Of a stretch of 64,000 nucleotides of DNA, positions 48,264 through 57,519 are shown in pieces (position 1 is the stretch's first letter; each line of letters begins with the position of its first letter). The position numbers were made by a program, and so were the translations under genes. A model generated the notes under the pieces. That model was not told the origin of the DNA. It worked only from the letters and a program-made list of their open reading frames with translations, and made no database searches. This stretch comes from Alloyangia pacifica (GTDB lineage Bacteria > Pseudomonadota > Alphaproteobacteria > Rhodobacterales > Rhodobacteraceae): positions 1-64,000 of the forward strand of contig NZ_JAIVKX010000007.1 of NCBI RefSeq assembly GCF_020524285.1, written 5' to 3'.

Positions 48264-50519
48264 ATGACAAAAACAAAATTCACCCGTGAAGAGGCGCTTG
48301 CCTTCCACCTCGACCCGACCCCCGGTAAATGGGAAGTGACTGCCACGGTCCCGATGACCACGCAGCGCGACCTAAGCCTCGCCTATTCGCCCGGCGTCGC
48401 CGTTCCCTGCGAGGAAATCGCCGCCAAGCCCGAGCTGGCCTATGACTACACCAACAAGGGCAACCTCGTCGCGGTGATCTCGAACGGCACCGCGGTTCTG
48501 GGTCTCGGCAACCTCGGTGCCCTGGGCGGCAAGCCGGTGATGGAGGGCAAGTCGGTGCTCTTCAAGCGCTTCGCCGACGTGAACTCGGTCGACATCGAGC
48601 TCGACACCGAGGATCCCGAGGAATTCATCAAGGCCTGCAAGCTGATGGGGCCGACCTTCGGCGGCATCAACCTCGAGGACATCAAGGCGCCCGAATGCTT
48701 CATCATCGAGCAGCGCCTGAAGGAAGAGATGGACATCCCGGTCTTCCACGACGACCAGCACGGCACCGCGGTGATCTGCGCCGCGGGTCTGATCAACGCG
48801 CTGCACCTCTCGGGCAAGAAGATCGAGGACGTGAAGATCGTGCTCAACGGCGCGGGGGCGGCGGGCATCGCCTGCCTCGAGCTGCTGAAGTCGATGGGCG
48901 CGCAGCATGACAATTGCATCATGTGCGACACCAAGGGGGTGATCTACCAGGGCCGCACCGAGGGCATGAACCAGTGGAAGTCGGCCCATGCCGCCAATAC
49001 CAAGCTGCGCACCCTCGAAGAGGCGATGGTCGGAGCCGACGTCTTCCTCGGCGTCTCGGCCAAGGGCGCGGTGACCCAGGACATGGTCAAGAGCATGGCC
49101 GACAACCCGGTGATCTTCGCAATGGCGAACCCCGACCCGGAGATCACCCCGGAAGAGGCGCATGAGGTCCGCGTCGACGCCATCGTCGCCACCGGCCGGT
49201 CCGACTATCCGAACCAGGTGAACAACGTGCTCGGCTTCCCGTATCTCTTCCGCGGCGCGCTCGACATTCACGCCCGGGCGATCAACGACGAGATGAAGAT
49301 CGCCTGCGCCCGCGCGCTGGCCGAGCTGGCGCGCGAGGACGTGCCCGACGAGGTGGCGCTGGCCTACGGCAAGTCGCTGACCTTCGGCCGTGACTACATC
49401 ATTCCCACGCCCTTCGATCCGCGGCTCATCCACCGCATCCCGCCCGCCGTCGCGCGGGCCGGCATGGACACCGGCGCGGCGCGGCGCCCGATCATCGACA
49501 TGGAGGCCTATGAGGCCGGCCTGCGCGGACGCATGGACCCCACCGCCTCGGTCCTGCGCAGCATCAACAGCCGCGCCCGGGCGGCGCAGGCGCGGATGAT
49601 CTTCGCCGAGGGTGACGATCCGCGCGTGCTGCGCGCCGCGGTCATGTACCAGCGCAACGGCTTCGGCAAGGCGGTGGTCGTGGGCCGCGAGGCCGACGTG
49701 AAGGAGAAGCTCGAGGCCAGCGGCCTCGGGGATGCGGTGCGCGAGATCAAGGTGGTCAACGCCGCCAACACGCCACATCTCGAGACCTACAAGGAGTTCC
49801 TCTACCAGCGCCTGCAGCGCAAGGGCTACGACCGCCAGGACGTGCACCGGCTGGCGGCGCGCGACCGCCACGTCTTTGCCTCGCTGCTGCTGGCGCACGG
49901 TCATGGCGACGGGCTGATCACCGGCGCGACCCGCAAGTCGGCGCATGTGATGGAGGCGATCAACCAGGTCTTCGACGCCGACGCCGAAAGCGGTGTGGCC
50001 GGGGTGACCGCGCTGCTGCACAAGGGCCGCATCGTGCTGATCAGCGACACGCTGGTGCATGAATGGCCCGAGGAAGAGGACCTGGCGAACATCGCCGAGC
50101 GCGCCGCCGGCGTCGCCCGCCACCTCGGCCTAGAGCCGCGCGTCGCCTTCGTCTCCTTCTCGACCTTCGGCTACCCGGTGTCGGAACGCGCCTCGAAGAT
50201 GCATCGCGCGCCGATGATCCTCGACAAGCGCGGCGTCGACTTCGAATACGAGGGCGAGATGACCGTCGACGTGGCGCTCAACACCCGGGCGCAGGAAAAC
50301 TACCCGTTCCAGCGCCTGACCGGCCCGGCCAACATCCTTGTGGTGCCGGCGCGCCACTCGGCCTCGATCTCGGTCAAGCTGATGCAGGAAATGGCGGGAG
50401 CCACGGTGATCGGCCCGATCCTCGCAGGCATCGACAGCTCGATCCAGATCTGCTCGACGACGATGACCGCCAATGACATTCTGAACATGGCGGTGCTGGC
50501 GGCCTGCAAGGTCGGCTGA
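48264..50519 (+). CDS. maeB: NADP-dependent malic enzyme with phosphotransacetylase-like domain
   Basis: A 751-residue fusion. The N-terminal half is malic enzyme (malate to pyruvate and CO2 with NADPH): LAYSPGVAVPC, HDDQHGTAVI and the NAD(P)-binding NGAGAAGIACLELL. The C-terminal ~320 residues resemble phosphate acetyltransferase (ARMIFAEGDDPRVLRAAV, VGVIGP-like ends); in such MaeB proteins this domain is regulatory and mediates acetyl-CoA response rather than catalysis. The ribosome binding site GGAGGA precedes the ATG. Confidence 0.95.
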   Translation: MTKTKFTREEALAFHLDPTPGKWEVTATVPMTTQRDLSLAYSPGVAVPCEEIAAKPELAYDYTNKGNLVAVISNGTAVLGLGNLGALGGKPVMEGKSVLFKRFADVNSVDIELDTEDPEEFIKACKLMGPTFGGINLEDIKAPECFIIEQRLKEEMDIPVFHDDQHGTAVICAAGLINALHLSGKKIEDVKIVLNGAGAAGIACLELLKSMGAQHDNCIMCDTKGVIYQGRTEGMNQWKSAHAANTKLRTLEEAMVGADVFLGVSAKGAVTQDMVKSMADNPVIFAMANPDPEITPEEAHEVRVDAIVATGRSDYPNQVNNVLGFPYLFRGALDIHARAINDEMKIACARALAELAREDVPDEVALAYGKSLTFGRDYIIPTPFDPRLIHRIPPAVARAGMDTGAARRPIIDMEAYEAGLRGRMDPTASVLRSINSRARAAQARMIFAEGDDPRVLRAAVMYQRNGFGKAVVVGREADVKEKLEASGLGDAVREIKVVNAANTPHLETYKEFLYQRLQRKGYDRQDVHRLAARDRHVFASLLLAHGHGDGLITGATRKSAHVMEAINQVFDADAESGVAGVTALLHKGRIVLISDTLVHEWPEEEDLANIAERAAGVARHLGLEPRVAFVSFSTFGYPVSERASKMHRAPMILDKRGVDFEYEGEMTVDVALNTRAQENYPFQRLTGPANILVVPARHSASISVKLMQEMAGATVIGPILAGIDSSIQICSTTMTANDILNMAVLAACKVG

Positions 50520-50586
50520 CACGCACAATGTCCCCTGCCGGTCCTGCCGGTGGGGGACTTTCGAATTTCACAGGCTGGGGAACAGC

Positions 50587-51459
50587 ATGGCGATCTACAA
50601 CCTCGGCTCGATCAATGCCGATATGACCTACCGCGTGCCGCACCTTCTGGCGCCGGGCGAGACGCTGGCCACCACCTCGCTGACCCGCGGGCTGGGCGGC
50701 AAGGGCGCCAACATGTCCGTCGCCGCGGCGCGGGCCGGGGCGCAGGTCCGTCATCTCGGCGCGGTCGGGGACGACGGGCGCTGGGCGATCGAGCGGCTGA
50801 CCGAATACGGCGTCGACACGCGGCAGATCGCGGTGCTCGAGGAGGCCACCGGCCATGCCATCATCATGCTCGACACCGAGGCCGAGAACTGCATCCTGAT
50901 CTACCCCGGGGCCAACCGCATGCTCTCGGTGGAGCGCATCGAGGCCGGGCTCGCCGACGCCTCGCCCGAGGACATCTTCGTCTTCCAGAACGAGACCAAT
51001 GCACAGCGCCAGGCGGCGGAACTGGCCTCGTCGCGCGGGCTGCGCGTGGCCTATGCCGCGGCGCCCTTCGATGCGGATGCGGTGACGCTGGTGCTGCCGC
51101 TGCTCGATCTGCTGGTGCTCAACGAGGTGGAGGCCGCGCAGCTCGAAGCGGCGACCGGCCAGAGCCTCGAGACGATCCCGGTGCGCGACCTGGTGGTGAC
51201 GCTCGGCGCGCGTGGCTGCCGCTGGATCAACACCGACTCCGGCGAAAGCCGCGATTTCGCGGCGCTGCCGGTGACCCCGGTGGACACCACCGGCGCGGGC
51301 GACACCTTCACCGGCTACCTGCTGGCCGGGCTCGACCGCGGCCTGCCGATGGCCACCTCGATCGAACTGGCGCAGCGCGCCGCGGCGATCATGGTCACCC
51401 GCCACGGCACCGCCGACGTGATCCCCGACCTCAAGGACGTCACCGAATACCGGTTCTGA
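50587..51459 (+). CDS. PfkB family carbohydrate kinase (ribokinase-like)
   Basis: A 290-residue sugar kinase. The first PfkB signature GGKGANMSVAAARAGAQVRHLGAVG and the second DTTGAGDTFTGYLLAG (anion hole and catalytic Asp) are complete. The N-terminal NLGSINADM resembles ribokinases, but the sugar substrate is not certain. No transporter or sugar regulator lies beside it. It follows maeB by 67 nt. Confidence 0.9.
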   Translation: MAIYNLGSINADMTYRVPHLLAPGETLATTSLTRGLGGKGANMSVAAARAGAQVRHLGAVGDDGRWAIERLTEYGVDTRQIAVLEEATGHAIIMLDTEAENCILIYPGANRMLSVERIEAGLADASPEDIFVFQNETNAQRQAAELASSRGLRVAYAAAPFDADAVTLVLPLLDLLVLNEVEAAQLEAATGQSLETIPVRDLVVTLGARGCRWINTDSGESRDFAALPVTPVDTTGAGDTFTGYLLAGLDRGLPMATSIELAQRAAAIMVTRHGTADVIPDLKDVTEYRF

Positions 51460-51499
51460 GCTAGTCTTCCGGGATCAGGCTTTGGATCAGCCGTTCAGA

Positions 51500-52144
51500 T
51501 CAGCCACCGGCAAAGGGCGCGGCGCTGCCCCAGAGCGCCCGCACCCGGGCGTCCCGCCCGCAGGCCTCGCGGTAGCGCTTGTAGGCCTTCGACTGCCGCA
51601 GTGGCCCAAAGCGGGTCAGCACGAGCCCCGTGCCCTTGTAATAGTCCTGGTGCTCCGCCTCGGCGGGCCAGAAGTGCCCGGCCTGCAGCACCGGGGTGAT
51701 GATGTTCTGTCCCAGCGCTGCCTGTGCCTGCGCCTTGGCCGCCATCGCCGCGCGCTTCTGCGCCGGCCCGTTGGCGAAAATCGCCGTGCGGTAGCTCTCG
51801 CCCCGGTCGCAGAACTGTCCACCCGCGTCGGTCGGGTCGATCGAGCGGAAGAACAGGGCATAGAGATCCTCGGCCGAAACGCGGGTGTCGTCGTAGAGGA
51901 TCCGCACCGCCTCGTAATGGCCGGTGCCGCCGCGGCTGACCTGCTTGTAACTGGGGTTCGGCACGGTGCCGCCGATGTAGCCCGAGATCGCCGCGCGCAC
52001 GCCTCGGACCTTTTCGAAGTCGGCCTCGACGCACCAGAAGCACCCCCCAGCGACGATGATCTCGCGGGTGGCCGCGGCCGCGGGCGGGGCCGTGCCCAGA
52101 AGTGTCAAAGCGGTCAGAAACAGTCCCGAAACAACAGCTTTCAT
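51500..52144 (-). CDS. msrA: peptide methionine sulfoxide reductase MsrA, exported
   Basis: A 214-residue enzyme that reduces the S-epimer of methionine sulfoxide. The catalytic motif is GCFWC (nucleophile at residue 35), followed by the substrate-binding GYIGG and GHYEAV. An N-terminal signal peptide (TALTLLGTAPPAAAA) indicates periplasmic location, unlike the cytosolic E. coli enzyme. The start at 52144 follows AGGAGGGAGAG. Confidence 0.92.
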   Translation of the reverse strand: MKAVVSGLFLTALTLLGTAPPAAAATREIIVAGGCFWCVEADFEKVRGVRAAISGYIGGTVPNPSYKQVSRGGTGHYEAVRILYDDTRVSAEDLYALFFRSIDPTDAGGQFCDRGESYRTAIFANGPAQKRAAMAAKAQAQAALGQNIITPVLQAGHFWPAEAEHQDYYKGTGLVLTRFGPLRQSKAYKRYREACGRDARVRALWGSAAPFAGG

Positions 52145-52732
52145 CTCTCCTCCCTCCTCAGGTCTGCCAGCTTGCGCCCCCGCCGCCGGACGATCAACGA
52201 TTTTCCGCCGACGCACGCGGAGCGGGGCACCACCAAACCCGAACCCGATGCCGAACCGGCGCGGCGGTCGCCTTGCTCTGGCATTGTATGGCGCGCCGCA
52301 AAAAAAGTTGCAGGCCGGTGAAACTCCTCGCTGCGTGGTTGCGTGACTGTTGCGATTGCCGCGGTGACCGGGTGCTGTTGCTCCTGCGTGCCGGTCCACG
52401 GCGGTATGAGTAACGAGTGAACTCGGTTGTGTTCGGCTGCGAGCTACAGGTGTTGTTAATGATTTGCCGCCAGTCTTTTGGGCAGCGGTCGGCGCGAAGA
52501 CCGAGAGGTTTGACGGAACAAAAGACCGAATAAGGGTCTGAAGACCAAAGGATCACGGCGCCAGCCGCATGGAACGGGCTCTGCGAGGAGTCTGCTGTTG
52601 GCGCCGACAAGCTAGGGCACGCTTGCGTATCCCCACCTCTGCGTGCCTTGGGCCGCCTCCGGTGTCGTGACCGGGGGCGGCAATCTTTTTCAGGGCCGCC
52701 TTCTTTCCGCGAGGCAGTCTTCCCACGAGGGG
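52145..52732. other. intergenic region without a supported gene
   Basis: About 590 bases between msrA and the DUF1810 gene, upstream of msrA and downstream of the DUF1810 gene. Frames on both strands are short, Arg/Ser/Pro-rich and lack good starts. Base composition dips around 52400-52560. I see no tRNA, terminator or repeat. Confidence 0.45.
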
Positions 52733-53149
52733 TCAGACCGAGAGGGCCGCGCGCGTCACCGGGCAGCGCTGACCGCCGTAGAGACGCTCGAGCACCTCGG
52801 AGAAGACCTCGGGCGCGCCTTCAAGCCTCTCGAAGAGCGTCATGCTGGAGCGAACCTTCAGCGCATCCACAGGACCGAGCATCTGCTCGGCGCTCCGTTC
52901 AGGATGCAGCAGAAGCAGGCCCGCGACCTCGGCCAGCCGTGGCCCGAGCACCGGGTGGTCCAGGTAGCGCTGCGCCTCCGCGGCATCGCGCAGCCCGAAA
53001 TGCCGCGCGCGCGGCGAGCGGCCGAGGCTTTCGAGCTGCGGAAACACCCACCAGATCCAATGCGTGACCTTCTGCCCGGCCCGAAGCTCGCGGGTGACCT
53101 GCGGCCAGACCTGCGCCTGCGCGTCGAGAAATTCCTGCAGCTCGGCCAT
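52733..53149 (-). CDS. DUF1810 family protein
   Basis: A 138-residue protein that matches the DUF1810 pattern throughout: FLDAQAQVWPQVTRELRAGQKVTHWIWWVFPQ at the N-terminus, then HFGLRDAAEAQRYLDHPVLGPRL, and DALKVRSSMTLFE. The conserved WxWWVFPQ and SMTLF segments are diagnostic. The family's biochemical role is unknown. It is monocistronic. Confidence 0.88.
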   Translation of the reverse strand: MAELQEFLDAQAQVWPQVTRELRAGQKVTHWIWWVFPQLESLGRSPRARHFGLRDAAEAQRYLDHPVLGPRLAEVAGLLLLHPERSAEQMLGPVDALKVRSSMTLFERLEGAPEVFSEVLERLYGGQRCPVTRAALSV

Positions 53150-53297
53150 GAGAGCGCCCTCCGTCCTGTGTGCCAGTCTAGCGCGGCACGGGCGGAAAGC
53201 GAGCGTGGGGCGCTGCCCCGCCCGCGCTGCGCGCGCACTGCCCGGGAAATTTGGGTCTGGACAAAGCCAGGGGCGGGCATGCGCCGCTTCGCTTAGA

Positions 53298-53334
53298 TAA
53301 AAATATCCCCGCCGGAGGCATGTCCGGCGGGGAT
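53298..53334 (-). terminator. rho-independent terminator of argG
   Basis: A perfect 12-bp stem ATCCCCGCCGGA/TCCGGCGGGGAT (53305-53316 with 53323-53334) is followed on the minus strand by an A/T-rich TATTTTTAT. It lies 27 nt beyond the argG stop. Confidence 0.8.
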
Positions 53335-53360
53335 CATTCAGGTCAGCGCTGGGGGAGGGC

Positions 53361-54581
53361 TCAGCCCTTCAGACGGCGGTTCCGCGCGGCCAGCAGCTTC
53401 AGGCGCAGGGCGTTGAGCTGGATGAAGCCCGCCGCGTCCTGCTGGTCGTAGGCGCCGGCGTCATCCTCGAAGGTCACATGCGCCTCGGAGTACAGCGAGT
53501 GATCCGACCAGCGCGCCACGGTGCGGGCCGAGCCCTTGTAGAGCTTCAGGCGGACGGTGCCGCTGACGTGCTCTTGGCTCTTGTCGATCAGCGCCTGCAG
53601 CATCTCGCGCTCGGGCGAGAACCAGAAGCCGTTGTAGATCAGCTCGGCGTAGCGCGGCATGATCGAATCCTTGAGGTGGCCGGCGCCGGAATCCAGCGTG
53701 ATCTGCTCGATGCCGCGGTGCGCTTCGAGCAGAACGGTGCCGCCCGGGGTCTCGTAGATGCCGCGCGACTTCATGCCGACGAAGCGGTTTTCCACGAGGT
53801 CGAGCACGCCGATGCCGTGCTTGCCGCCCAGCTCGTTGAGCTTGGTGAGGATCGTCGCGGGCGACATCGCCTCGCCGTTGATCGCCACGGCGTCGCCCTT
53901 CTCGAAGGTCACCTCGATGAACTCGGGCTCGTTCGGTGCCTGCTCGACCGGCACGCTGCGCTGCAGCACGTAGTCGGGGGCCTGCTCGGCGGGGTTCTCC
54001 AGAACCTTGCCCTCGGAGGAGGTGTGCAGCAGGTTCGCGTCGACCGAGAAGGGCGCCTCGCCGCGCTTGTCCTTGGCGATCGGGATCTGGTTCTTCTCGG
54101 CGAAATCGATGAGCTTGGTGCGCGAGGTCAGGTCCCACAGGCGCCAGGGCGCGATCACCTTGATGTCGGGGTTCAGCGCGTAGGCGGCGAGCTCGAAGCG
54201 GACCTGGTCATTGCCCTTGCCGGTGGCGCCATGGGCCACGGCATCGGCGCCGGTGGCGGCGGCGATCTCGACGAGGCGCTTGGAGATCAGCGGGCGGGCG
54301 ATCGAGGTGCCCAGCAGGTAGAGACCTTCGTAGAGCGCGTTGGCGCGGAACATCGGGAAGACGAAGTCGCGGACGAATTCCTCGCGCAGGTCTTCGATGT
54401 AGATTTCCTTCACGCCCAGCATCTCTGCCTTGGCGCGGGCGGGCTCCAGCTCTTCACCCTGGCCGAGGTCGGCGGTGAAGGTGACGACTTCGCAGCCGTA
54501 TTCGGCCTGCAGCCATTTCAGGATGATCGAGGTGTCGAGGCCCCCGGAATAGGCCAGGACGACTTTCTTGGGCGCGGACAT
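53361..54581 (-). CDS. argG: argininosuccinate synthase
   Basis: A 406-residue enzyme that joins citrulline and aspartate in arginine synthesis. The PP-loop [15 protein letters not shown] binds ATP, and [12 protein letters not shown] and [10 protein letters not shown] are family segments. The start at 54581 ([11 protein letters not shown]) matches the family; the frame extends 20 codons upstream without similarity. Confidence 0.97.
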   Translation of the reverse strand: MSAPKKVVLAYSGGLDTSIILKWLQAEYGCEVVTFTADLGQGEELEPARAKAEMLGVKEIYIEDLREEFVRDFVFPMFRANALYEGLYLLGTSIARPLISKRLVEIAAATGADAVAHGATGKGNDQVRFELAAYALNPDIKVIAPWRLWDLTSRTKLIDFAEKNQIPIAKDKRGEAPFSVDANLLHTSSEGKVLENPAEQAPDYVLQRSVPVEQAPNEPEFIEVTFEKGDAVAINGEAMSPATILTKLNELGGKHGIGVLDLVENRFVGMKSRGIYETPGGTVLLEAHRGIEQITLDSGAGHLKDSIMPRYAELIYNGFWFSPEREMLQALIDKSQEHVSGTVRLKLYKGSARTVARWSDHSLYSEAHVTFEDDAGAYDQQDAAGFIQLNALRLKLLAARNRRLKG

Positions 54582-54714
54582 GGGCTTTCCCTCACGTATG
54601 AACTGGCCCCGCGCATTACTGCCTTTTATCCCCGGTAGCAAGGATCGCCCGTTGACCTGCCGTCGTCATATGCTAGCGGTCGGCGATGAATTCGGAAACG
54701 GGCAGGGGTGTTTC

Positions 54715-55452
54715 ATGAAGGGTTGGCGCATTTTCGTGCATTCGTTGCGGATGGTGGTCGACAATATCGGCACCGCGCTGCGCGTCTCTCTCGTGCTCTA
54801 CCTCGTGCAGGCCGCCAGCCAGATCGCCACCTACCTGCACCCCGGAGAGGTTGGCGCCGACGGCATGCCGGTGCCGATCATCGGCGTGCCCGCGCTGGCG
54901 CTGGTGGTTCTGGCGGTGCTTGCCAGCCTGTGGATCGCCGTGGCCTGGCATCGCTTCGTGCTCACCGGCGAGCAACCGCGCGGCTGGCTGCCGCAATGGC
55001 ACGGCGGCGAGATCCTCGGTTATTTCGGCCGCTCGATCCTCATCGCGCTGGTGATCTTCCTCGGCATGATGGTCTCGGCGATCCCGGTGGGGCTGGTCGG
55101 CGCGGCGGTGCCGGGGCTGGCGCCGATCCTGGTCTTCGGCCTGGTGGGGCTGGGCGGCTACCTGTTCTTCCGGCTCGGCCTGATCCTGCCCGCCGCGGCG
55201 CTGGGCGAGAAGCTGACGCTGAAACAGGCCTGGCGCGCGACGGCGGACGATGACGGCGCGGTGGTGGCCTTGGCGCTGCTGGTGATCGGTGGCTCGCTGC
55301 TGGTCGAGCTTCCGGCACTGATCGACAACAGCGCGGGCTCGATCGTCAACCTGGTCTACGGGCTGGTGATCAACTGGTTCGCCACGATGATCGGCATCTC
55401 GGTGCTGACCTCGCTCTACGGTCACTTCGTCGAGAAGCGCCCGATCGACTGA
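54715..55452 (+). CDS. hypothetical membrane protein (245 aa)
   Basis: An integral membrane protein with about six hydrophobic segments, including VPALALVVLAVLASLWIAVAW, SILIALVIFLGMMVSAIPV and APILVFGLVGLGGYLFFRLGL. A charged stretch TLKQAWRATADDDG lies between the later helices. It is similar in layout to proteins annotated as uncharacterised (YciC/DUF-type) membrane proteins, but I do not recognise a function. It has its own ATG with a G-rich ribosome binding site and is divergent from argG. Confidence 0.75.
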   Translation: MKGWRIFVHSLRMVVDNIGTALRVSLVLYLVQAASQIATYLHPGEVGADGMPVPIIGVPALALVVLAVLASLWIAVAWHRFVLTGEQPRGWLPQWHGGEILGYFGRSILIALVIFLGMMVSAIPVGLVGAAVPGLAPILVFGLVGLGGYLFFRLGLILPAAALGEKLTLKQAWRATADDDGAVVALALLVIGGSLLVELPALIDNSAGSIVNLVYGLVINWFATMIGISVLTSLYGHFVEKRPID

Positions 55453-55521
55453 GGCCGCCCGGCGGCTTCGAGGCGCGCGTCGGTCTTGCGCTGGACGCGT
55501 CGATGCGCCACAGCCTAGGGC

Positions 55522-56748
55522 ATGGATGATTTTCTCGCTCACGCCCGCGCCGCCACGCAGGAGATGCGCTCGGTCTTTCCCGAGACGCCGCTGCTGCGCA
55601 ACGATCACCTCTCGGCGATCTTCGGCGCCGACATCTGGCTCAAGCGCGAAGACCTGAGCCCGGTGCGCAGCTACAAGCTGCGCGGCGCCTTCAACGCCAT
55701 GCGCAAGCGCCCCGAGGTCGACACCTTCGTCGCGGCCAGCGCCGGCAACCACGCGCAGGGCGTGGCCTACATGTGCCGCCAGTTCGACAAGACCGGGGTG
55801 ATCTTCATGCCGGTGACGACGCCGCAGCAGAAGATCCAGAAGACCCGCATGTTCGGCGGCGAGAACGTCGAGATCCGCCTGATCGGGGACTATTTCGACG
55901 AATGCCTCAGCGCGGCGCAGGCCTATTGCGCCGAGATCGGCGGGCATTTCCTGTCGCCGTTCGACGACGAGGACGTGATCGAGGGGCAGGCGACCGTGGC
56001 GGTCGAGATCGAGACGCAGCTCGGCCGGGTGCCGGATCACCTGGTGATCCCGGTGGGCGGCGGCGGGCTCGGCTCCGGGCTGCTGAGCTATTTCGGCACC
56101 TCGACCAACTACACCTTTGTCGAGCCGCGGGGCGGGGCCTGCCTGCGCGCGGCGCTGGAGGCGGGCAAGCCGGTGACCCTGCCGGCCGTGAACAATTTTG
56201 CCGATGGCGCCGCGGTGGCGCGGATCGGGGCGAAGACCTTCGAGGTGCTGAAGGGTGTCGGCCTTGCGAACACGCTGACCGTCGACGAGGACCGGCTTTG
56301 CACCACCATGCTCGACATGCTGAACGTCGAGGGTGTGGTGCTGGAGCCGGCCGGGGCGCTGTCGATCGACGCGCTGAAGGATCTTGGCCAGTCGATCAAG
56401 GGCAAGACCGTGGTCTGCATCACCTCGGGCGGCAATTTCGACTTCGAGCGTCTGCCGGAGGTGAAGGAGCGGGCGCAGCGCTACTCGGGGGTGAAAAAAT
56501 ACTTCATCCTGCGGCTGCCGCAGCGCCCCGGCGCGCTGAAGGATTTCCTGAATTTCCTTGGGCCGGAAGACGATATCGCGCGCTTCGAGTACCTGAAGAA
56601 ATCGGCGCGCAACTTCGGTTCGGTGCTGATCGGCATCGAGACCGCGGACCCGGCGAACTTCAACCGGCTCTTTGCCGATCTCGACGCACATGGCTACGCC
56701 TATCGCGACATCACCGACGATGAGGTGCTGGCGCAATTCGTGATCTGA
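55522..56748 (+). CDS. ilvA: threonine ammonia-lyase
   Basis: A 408-residue PLP enzyme that deaminates threonine to 2-oxobutyrate for isoleucine synthesis. The PLP lysine motif is KREDLSPVRSYKLRGA; ASAGNHAQG and the GGGGLGSG phosphate-binding loop follow. The C-terminal ~80 residues form one ACT-like regulatory domain (FILRLPQRPGALKDFLNFL). It is the shorter single-ACT form. Confidence 0.93.
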   Translation: MDDFLAHARAATQEMRSVFPETPLLRNDHLSAIFGADIWLKREDLSPVRSYKLRGAFNAMRKRPEVDTFVAASAGNHAQGVAYMCRQFDKTGVIFMPVTTPQQKIQKTRMFGGENVEIRLIGDYFDECLSAAQAYCAEIGGHFLSPFDDEDVIEGQATVAVEIETQLGRVPDHLVIPVGGGGLGSGLLSYFGTSTNYTFVEPRGGACLRAALEAGKPVTLPAVNNFADGAAVARIGAKTFEVLKGVGLANTLTVDEDRLCTTMLDMLNVEGVVLEPAGALSIDALKDLGQSIKGKTVVCITSGGNFDFERLPEVKERAQRYSGVKKYFILRLPQRPGALKDFLNFLGPEDDIARFEYLKKSARNFGSVLIGIETADPANFNRLFADLDAHGYAYRDITDDEVLAQFVI

Positions 56749-56828
56749 TCACGACGCCCCGCAGCGCGCTGGGCGCGACCCGCCCGGCGCAGGGGCGCAT
56801 GCTCCTTTTCAGGTCGCTTCTCGGCGGA

Positions 56829-57374
56829 TCAGGCGGCGCGGAGGTCGGGCAACTGCGCAAGGAACTCCTCGCGCGAGCGCGCAAAGCACGTGCGCAGCAG
56901 CTCGGGATCGAGCCCTGCGCCGAGGCCGGCGCTGATCGCCAGTTCCCCCGCCTCGCAGAGTGACGAGAGCCGCGCGAAGCCGAGGTTCAGCGTGCAGCCT
57001 TTCAGGTAGTGGAGCTGCTCGGAGAATTCCTGCAGGGACTCGGGCCGCGCCGGCAGGCGGTCGAGCGTGGCCTGCACCTCGGTCAGGAAGAGCGCGACCA
57101 CCTCATCGAAATCCGCGGCGCCGATTTCGCCGCGCAGCTCGGCCACTCTTCGCCAGTCGATCAGCGGCTCAATCGAGCCCGCAGCCACGGACCCCGCACC
57201 CGCGGAACCTGGGTCGAGCGACTGGCTGTCATGAGCTCGCCCATCACGAGCCTGCCCGTCTTGATCCAGTCCGTCCTGACAATACCCGCCATGACAATGC
57301 CCGTCCTGACCCTGTCTGTCCTGACCCTCACCGTCGTGAGCCTGCCTGCTGCGAGTTCTCGGCGCTTCGGTCAT
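56829..57374 (-). CDS. Hpt (histidine phosphotransfer) domain protein
   Basis: A 181-residue protein with a C-terminal Hpt domain: the phospho-acceptor His122 lies in EQLHYLKGCTLNLGF. Residues 11-52 are a Gly/Asp/Gln/His-rich low-complexity segment (repeats of the DGQ type). It should pass phosphate between a hybrid kinase and a receiver. It is divergent from a receiver-phosphatase gene 145 nt away, the natural partner. The start at 57374 follows AGGAGGG; the open frame extends 32 codons upstream. Confidence 0.88.
   Translation of the reverse strand: MTEAPRTRSRQAHDGEGQDRQGQDGHCHGGYCQDGLDQDGQARDGRAHDSQSLDPGSAGAGSVAAGSIEPLIDWRRVAELRGEIGAADFDEVVALFLTEVQATLDRLPARPESLQEFSEQLHYLKGCTLNLGFARLSSLCEAGELAISAGLGAGLDPELLRTCFARSREEFLAQLPDLRAA
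57219..57344. repeat. degenerate short tandem repeat in the Hpt gene
   Basis: The DNA coding for residues 11-52 is an imperfect array of short units around GTCCTGAC, CCGTC and CCTGCC, encoding DGQ/QDG/HDG triplets. It looks like slippage-born expansion in the linker before the Hpt domain. Confidence 0.6.
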
Positions 57375-57519
57375 CTGCGTACCCTCCTGTGCGGAGCGTG
57401 GCAGCAAAAACTGAACGAAGTGTTTCGCCACCCGGGATCTGCCCCGCGTCCTGCGGTCGAAAGCCGGCATTAACGCGCGCGCTCTAGGCTCTGCCGGGCG
57501 CAGTTAGAAAGGACGCAGG

